A stretch of 64,000 nt of DNA from Mucilaginibacter corticis (lineage in GTDB: Bacteria > Bacteroidota > Bacteroidia > Sphingobacteriales > Sphingobacteriaceae), in NCBI RefSeq assembly GCF_007558865.1, contig NZ_VLPK01000003.1, positions 558,001 through 622,000 on the forward strand. The letters run 5' to 3'. Shown in pieces: positions 59,899-64,000 of the stretch. The translations under genes and the position numbers were made by a program. Each line of letters starts with the position of its first letter. Within the stretch, counting starts at the first letter, position 1. A model generated the notes under the pieces. It made no database searches and was not told the DNA's origin. It saw only the letters and a program-made list of their open reading frames with translations.

Positions 59899-60996
59899 AT
59901 GGCAGGCAATTCTTTCGGGCAATTATTCAGGATAACCACATTTGGCGAATCGCATGGCGAGGCCATTGGTGTAATTATTGACGGTTGCCCGTCGCATTTA
60001 CCGGTTGACCTGGAATACATCCAGGGCGAACTGGATAAACGTAAGCCTGGCCAGTCTAAGATCACTACGCAGCGCAAGGAGAGTGACACCGTACGGATTC
60101 TTTCAGGGGTATTTGAAGGTAAGACAACGGGTACACCTATCATGATGCTGATCCCTAATGAGGACCAGCGCAGTAAGGACTACAATCATAATACCGACGT
60201 GTTCCGCCCGTCGCATGCCGACTATACTTACCAGACCAAATACGGTATCCGTGATCACCGTGGAGGCGGCCGGTCATCAGCCCGCGAAACCGCGGCGCGC
60301 GTGGCGGCAGGTGCTCTGGCCAAGCTACTACTTAAAACGCAGGGTATTGAGATAGTGGCCCATGTAAGTAGTGTAGGCAAGATCAACGCGCCTAATGTCG
60401 AGATCAAAAGCGCGCAGGAGTTTATTGATGAACGTGAGAAAAACATAGTACGCTGCGCCGATCCGGCAACGGCCGAAGAAATGATAGAGTTCATTGACTC
60501 GGTGCGTAAGGATGGCGATACCGTTGGCGGCAAGGTAAGCTGCCATATACTGAACTGCCCCGTTGGCTTGGGCGAGCCTGTATTTGATAAGCTGCACGCC
60601 GAATTGGGCAAGGCTATGCTGAGCATCAATGCCGTGCACGGCTTTGAATTTGGTTCGGGATTTGAAGGCAGCGAGATGCGCGGTTCTGAACATAACGACA
60701 TCTTCGTTAAGAACCATTTAGGTGGTGTGAAGACTATCACCAACTACTCGGGCGGTATACAGGGCGGTATCAGCAATGGTATGCCTATCGACTTTAAAGT
60801 GGCCTTTAAACCTGTTGCTACCATCATGCATAACCAGGCAACGGTTGATGCCGCAGGCAACGCCGCTGAGATATCAGGCAAGGGCCGTCACGACCCTTGT
60901 GTAGTGCCGCGTGCCGTACCTATTGTTGAGGCCATGGCCGCGCTGGTTATTGCCGATCACTGGCTGAGAAACCGTAATACCATATTACCTCAATAA
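59899..60996 (+). CDS. aroC: Chorismate synthase
   Basis: 365-residue FMN-dependent last step of the shikimate pathway. Family signatures GESHGEAIGVIIDGCP (14-29), DKRKPGQSKITTQRKESD, RGGGRSSARETAARVAAGALAK (about 122-143), GEPVFDKLHAEL and GRHDPCVVPRAVPIVEAMAA near the C terminus are all intact. Separated from aroA by 96 bp containing the inverted repeat. Closes the aromatic cluster; prephenate dehydrogenase and an aminotransferase are not in it. Confidence 0.96.
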   Translation: MAGNSFGQLFRITTFGESHGEAIGVIIDGCPSHLPVDLEYIQGELDKRKPGQSKITTQRKESDTVRILSGVFEGKTTGTPIMMLIPNEDQRSKDYNHNTDVFRPSHADYTYQTKYGIRDHRGGGRSSARETAARVAAGALAKLLLKTQGIEIVAHVSSVGKINAPNVEIKSAQEFIDEREKNIVRCADPATAEEMIEFIDSVRKDGDTVGGKVSCHILNCPVGLGEPVFDKLHAELGKAMLSINAVHGFEFGSGFEGSEMRGSEHNDIFVKNHLGGVKTITNYSGGIQGGISNGMPIDFKVAFKPVATIMHNQATVDAAGNAAEISGKGRHDPCVVPRAVPIVEAMAALVIADHWLRNRNTILPQ

Positions 60997-61000
60997 GCGC

Positions 61001-61040
61001 CAGGTGTTCCAACGAGAATGTGATACACCTGGAACACCTG
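61001..61040 (+). terminator. Hairpin after aroC
   Basis: CAGGTGTTCC (61001-61010) pairs with GGAACACCTG (61031-61040). An alternative, CCAGGTGT (61000-61007) with ACACCTGG (61025-61032), competes with it. TTTAATTAA follows. It ends the aromatic operon. Confidence 0.65.
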
Positions 61041-61201
61041 TTTAATTAACCAATTGTAAATAAGCACTTTGACAAAAGTAGTGGAACACTTTGGCACACC
61101 CTTGTTCGTCAGGGTTTTTAAGCTTAAATCTCATTTAATTTACTGATAATCAAACGACTTAAAAACAGCATATTTTGCTGATTTTTGACGAGTGAATCAC
61201 C

Positions 61202-61209
61202 TAATTTTG
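61202..61209 (+). promoter_or_regulatory. Candidate -7 element of the HAD gene
   Basis: TAATTTTG matches TAnnTTTG exactly, 39 bp before the ATG. The nearest TTTG upstream is 14 or 24 bp away, so the -33 element is unsure. Confidence 0.35.
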
Positions 61210-61247
61210 CTGAACTCTTCTTATGAAATTTACGCTCAAATTTAATT

Positions 61248-61868
61248 ATGAAACGTGCTTTAATATTAGATCTCGATAACACCATTTACCCGGTTAGCTC
61301 CATTGCCGAAAATTTGTTCGTACAATTTTATGCGCTCCTTGAACAAGACCCGAACATAGATACATCGATTATTGAAGCCGCAAAATCCGAAATGACCCGC
61401 CGCCCGTTTCAACATGTTGCTGATGATTTCAATTTCAGCCCTGCTTTAAAAATCAAGGGCATCGAATTGCTAAAAAGCATTACTTATAATAGCCCGATGA
61501 AGCCCTACGCTGACTATCATCATATCCAAAGCAGCGGCTTAGATAAATTTTTAGTGACAACCGGTTTTACCAATTTGCAGTATAGCAAAATAAAACAGCT
61601 GGATATAGTTGATGATTTTAAAGAGATCAGAATTGTTGACCCCGAAGTAAGCTCTAAGACCAAACTGGATATTTTTAAAGAACTGATGGATAAATACCGC
61701 TATACGCCTGCAGATCTTTTGGTTATCGGCGACGATCCGCAATCAGAAATAAAAGCAGCAATCACGTTAGGAATCGACACCTTTCTATATGCTTCAGATA
61801 ACCATCACCCTGATGCTGTAACTACTTATCGTGGTGATAATCTGGAAAAAGTGTTAGCTATACTATAA
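61248..61868 (+). CDS. HAD hydrolase (pyrimidine 5'-nucleotidase-like)
   Basis: 206 residues with HAD motif I LILDLDNTIYPV (5-16), a helical cap, motif II VTTGF, and motifs III/IV SKTKLDIFKELM, DLLVIGDDPQSEIKAA (about 157-172). The N-terminal form LDLDNTIYP is that of the HAD subfamily containing SDT1-like pyrimidine 5'-nucleotidases. It probably dephosphorylates nucleotides or another small phosphate. It lies 21 bp upstream of the serine hydrolase gene. Confidence 0.83.
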   Translation: MKRALILDLDNTIYPVSSIAENLFVQFYALLEQDPNIDTSIIEAAKSEMTRRPFQHVADDFNFSPALKIKGIELLKSITYNSPMKPYADYHHIQSSGLDKFLVTTGFTNLQYSKIKQLDIVDDFKEIRIVDPEVSSKTKLDIFKELMDKYRYTPADLLVIGDDPQSEIKAAITLGIDTFLYASDNHHPDAVTTYRGDNLEKVLAIL

Positions 61869-61888
61869 TTTGCTGCGTATATTCGTGT

Positions 61889-63076
61889 ATGCCAGCCACT
61901 ATCCAATTTTATAAAAGCCTCTGCAAAAGCTTATTTGCTGCGACTTTATTCCTTGCTGCAACTGTAGCCGCTTACGCCCAAATCCCTGCAAACCAACCTG
62001 TACCTAAAGGCTTTTCAAAAGCTGACATACAAGCCGTTGATAAAGCGGTGAATAATTTCATGCAAAAATACCATGTACCGGGTTTATCCTTCGCGATAGC
62101 AAAAGGCGATAGCTTGAAAATAAGACGCACTTATGGATATGCCGATACCGCCAAAAAAGAAAAAGTAAAACCTTCAAACCGTTTCAGGATAGCCAGTGTC
62201 AGTAAACCTTTTACCTCGGCAGCCATCATGTTGTTGATCGAACAGGGCAAGTTGCATTTAACCGATAAGGTTTTTGGTGCAGGCGGTGTCCTTGGTACTA
62301 CCTATGGCAGCCAGCCGTATAAACAATGGGTAACCGATATTACCATTCAAAACCTGTTAGAACATACCGGAGGTGGATGGAACAGGGATGGCGACGACCC
62401 TATGTTTTTACATACCGAAATGAACCAGGCGCAACTGATCAGTTGGGCCGTAGATAATATGCCTGTAACTAAAAAACCAGGGACATACTACTCCTATTCA
62501 AATTTTGGTTATTGTTTATTGGGACGGGTGATAGAGAAAGTAAGCGGAACACCTTACGAACAGTTTATCAAAAAGAATATCCTTGCCAAATGCGGTATCA
62601 ATACCATGCAGATAGGTGGCAATACTTTGGCCGAACAGAAACCGGATGAAGTTTACTACTATGGCAACAAGGGCGATGACGACCCTTATAAAATGGATGA
62701 ACGCCGGATGGACTCGCACGGCGGGTGGATAGCTACGGCTACAGATCTGGTTAAATTTTTAGTCCGTTTAAATTATAATGCCTACAAACCCGAAATATTA
62801 ACAACCGCTACCCTTGCCGAACTATATACACCATCGCTACCCGGTTCTGATTATGCAAAAGGTTGGTTAACAAACAGCGACAATAATCACTGGCATAACG
62901 GCAGCCTGCCCGGCGAACAGGCATTAGTAGTAAACACAGGCAGCGGGTTTAGCTGGGCCGTACTGGTTAACACCCGCACCGACGGTAACTTTAGCGGCGA
63001 TCTTGATCAATTAATGTGGCAAATAAAGGAAAGTATTAAAAGCTGGCCTGATGTTGATTTGTTTGGAAATAAGTAA
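61889..63076 (+). CDS. Serine beta-lactamase-like hydrolase (class C fold)
   Basis: 395 residues with a signal peptide (SLFAATLFLAATVAAYAQ). The class C/D-Ala-D-Ala-carboxypeptidase motifs are SxxK in RIASVSKPFTSAA (about 102-114), YSN in TYYSYSNFGYCLLG (about 190-203) and HNG in HWHNGSLPG (about 338-346, in place of KTG). Such proteins are esterases or peptidases more often than lactamases. Probably shares a transcript with the HAD gene. Confidence 0.87.
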   Translation: MPATIQFYKSLCKSLFAATLFLAATVAAYAQIPANQPVPKGFSKADIQAVDKAVNNFMQKYHVPGLSFAIAKGDSLKIRRTYGYADTAKKEKVKPSNRFRIASVSKPFTSAAIMLLIEQGKLHLTDKVFGAGGVLGTTYGSQPYKQWVTDITIQNLLEHTGGGWNRDGDDPMFLHTEMNQAQLISWAVDNMPVTKKPGTYYSYSNFGYCLLGRVIEKVSGTPYEQFIKKNILAKCGINTMQIGGNTLAEQKPDEVYYYGNKGDDDPYKMDERRMDSHGGWIATATDLVKFLVRLNYNAYKPEILTTATLAELYTPSLPGSDYAKGWLTNSDNNHWHNGSLPGEQALVVNTGSGFSWAVLVNTRTDGNFSGDLDQLMWQIKESIKSWPDVDLFGNK

Positions 63077-63113
63077 TTGAACAATATTTAATCCCCTGCA
63101 TCTAAGAAAATAT

Positions 63114-63213
63114 ATTCCCTCCCCACGGGAGGGGTGTGTCGGAAATACGTACTGGCAGGGAGGGGTTTAGCCGCTTCATTAACCCCTCCCTGCACCCTCC
63201 CAAGGGAGGGAAT
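63114..63213. repeat. 100-bp GC-rich palindromic repeat
   Basis: ATTCCCTCCC (63114) mirrors GGGAGGGAAT (63204-63213); the inner arms GCAGGGAGGGGTT and AACCCCTCCCTGC pair over 13 bp. It is built of repeated CCCTCCC/GGGAGGG words typical of interspersed repeats in Sphingobacteriaceae. Confidence 0.65.
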
Positions 63214-63258
63214 CGCGCTATCCCCGCGTTTTAGTACGGCTATTTAAATACACCATCA

Positions 63259-63771
63259 CTATCCCTGCAACACCCTTGTCGTCACCAACAACTGCCCCAC
63301 ATGCCGCATAGTATGCTCGGCAGCATGAACGTATAAGCCCATTACTGTTGATGGTAGCTGCGCACGGCCCACTCCCCTTTTTTCAGTCAGTGTTAATTCA
63401 TCTGTTTCGCTTAATTGTTTAATGGCCTCGTCAATCTGTCGGTTAAATATTTCCAGTAAAGTAATCACACTGTAGCCTGTTTCGGGTTCTTTTCCTTCTA
63501 AAGCCAACTTGGTTAATTGGTGTGGGGTTAGCGCTTCGGCCCTTGCATAAGTAAATAAACGGTCAAGCACGCCGTTTAAATGCTGTAAATGAAATGCCGG
63601 CGAGGCCAAGCCCGCGGGCTTCACCCATAAAAAGATCTCGGGGAAACCGCTCATCATTTCATTAACTTCATCGCGGGCCTGCAGCAAAGCGTGGGCAACC
63701 GGCTGTAAAAGCGATGGTATGCCTTCTAAGGGCCCGCGCAGCCATACTTCACGTTTGTTGGTATCTGCCAT
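63259..63771 (-). CDS. DinB family four-helix protein
   Basis: 170 residues with the DinB layout: an N-terminal long helix (LLQPVAHALLQARDEVNEMM), AFHLQHLNGVLDRLFTYA (about 58-75; His) and HAAEHTMRHVGQLL (about 150-163; two further His), giving the metal triad. Distinct from the DinB gene at 52486. Function unknown; perhaps thiol- or stress-linked. Confidence 0.87.
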   Translation of the reverse strand: MADTNKREVWLRGPLEGIPSLLQPVAHALLQARDEVNEMMSGFPEIFLWVKPAGLASPAFHLQHLNGVLDRLFTYARAEALTPHQLTKLALEGKEPETGYSVITLLEIFNRQIDEAIKQLSETDELTLTEKRGVGRAQLPSTVMGLYVHAAEHTMRHVGQLLVTTRVLQG

Positions 63772-63884
63772 ATTTTAGTTGTAAGTGTTTTAAATAATTA
63801 GCCATATTTTAGCGCCCAAATATTATGCCCCCTTTAATAAGTGGTATAGCTATTGCTATTAACCATTTGTATTAATTTAAATGT

Positions 63885-64000
63885 ATGCTAACTGGTACCA
63901 AAAAGGTAATTAAAGTAATTGTAATTCTATTTCTTTCTGTCACGGTAATTCTTCAAAGCTGTAAAAAAAAGCGCTCAGATATGGGCAAGATCCTGTTTCA
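63885..64000 (+). CDS. Lipoprotein, 3' end outside window
   Basis: An ATG at 63885 opens MLTGTKKVIKVIVILFLSVT, a hydrophobic signal ending VILQSC with a lipobox Cys at 26, followed by a Lys/Arg-rich segment (KKKRSDMGK). The frame is open to the right edge (38 codons). Family cannot be told. Confidence 0.6.
   Translation, partial: MLTGTKKVIKVIVILFLSVTVILQSCKKKRSDMGKILF

Noticed and set aside
60255..60743. 162-codon antisense frame in aroC
   Set aside because: High GC third positions of aroC create the open frame; not a gene.
1..64000. CRISPR array, rRNA operon, riboswitch, T-box
   Set aside because: I looked for regularly spaced repeats, rRNA signatures and known conserved riboswitch cores and saw none; a covariance-model search would settle it.

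Overview
The window comes from a bacterium of the Bacteroidota, most likely family Sphingobacteriaceae (Mucilaginibacter or Pedobacter type). The signs are weak Shine-Dalgarno sequences, promoters that fit TTTG-N19-21-TAnnTTTG, many signal peptides ending in AQ, secreted glycoside hydrolases (GH29, GH106, GH130), formylglycine-enzyme-like and FG-GAP proteins, and Bacteroidota-type integrase fragments. No rRNA, CRISPR array or SusC/SusD pair is present. Genes run off both ends: a sugar kinase on the left and a lipoprotein on the right.

Layout. 1-6.2 kb holds sugar-acid and hexose metabolism (KDG kinase, YhcH protein, uronate isomerase, GH130, a eukaryotic-type phosphomannomutase-like HAD protein, class I aldolase). 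6.2-12.3 kb has secreted redox proteins (a sorbosone-dehydrogenase-like cytochrome fusion and a small cytochrome c), a 31-residue membrane peptide, a YitT protein and an FG-GAP protein. 12.5-18.2 kb has a sigma/anti-sigma pair, an MFS exporter and an aldehyde dehydrogenase/DUF779 operon with its divergent AraC regulator. 18.2-26.4 kb has a TsdA-like dihaem cytochrome/DsrE operon, GH29, an orphan binding protein, aspartate kinase and a glycosidase-like/FGE-like fusion. 26.4-34.5 kb has an orphan Pycsar-type membrane effector, a PiT transporter with a stress protein, an SDR and an AraC gene, a frameshifted secreted-protein gene and an ArsR/SRPBCC operon. 34.5-41 kb is a complete TetR-controlled RND efflux operon. 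41.3-48.6 kb has a KDG kinase/aldolase operon followed by accessory genes among repeats (HEPN-like, metallophosphoesterase, M15 peptidase) and a GH106 enzyme. 48.7-50.7 kb is a degraded integrative element in the 3' end of tRNA-Met. 50.8-64 kb holds housekeeping genes, above all the shikimate/aromatic genes aroB and pheA-aroF/chorismate mutase-aroA-aroC.

The most striking signal is a complete ribosome-mediated attenuator in front of pheA (56234-56410). It has a promoter, a 17-codon leader peptide in which 8 residues are Tyr or Phe, and four RNA segments whose alternative pairings (1:2, 2:3, 3:4) can be read directly, ending in a terminator with a U tract. It would couple transcription of the aromatic operon to charging of tRNA-Tyr and tRNA-Phe. 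Other readable circuits are twin palindromes around the promoter of the ArsR operon, and a 14-bp palindrome inside the apparently leaderless promoter of a ParE-type toxin-antitoxin pair.

All calls rest on reading the sequence and on family knowledge. No database search was run.
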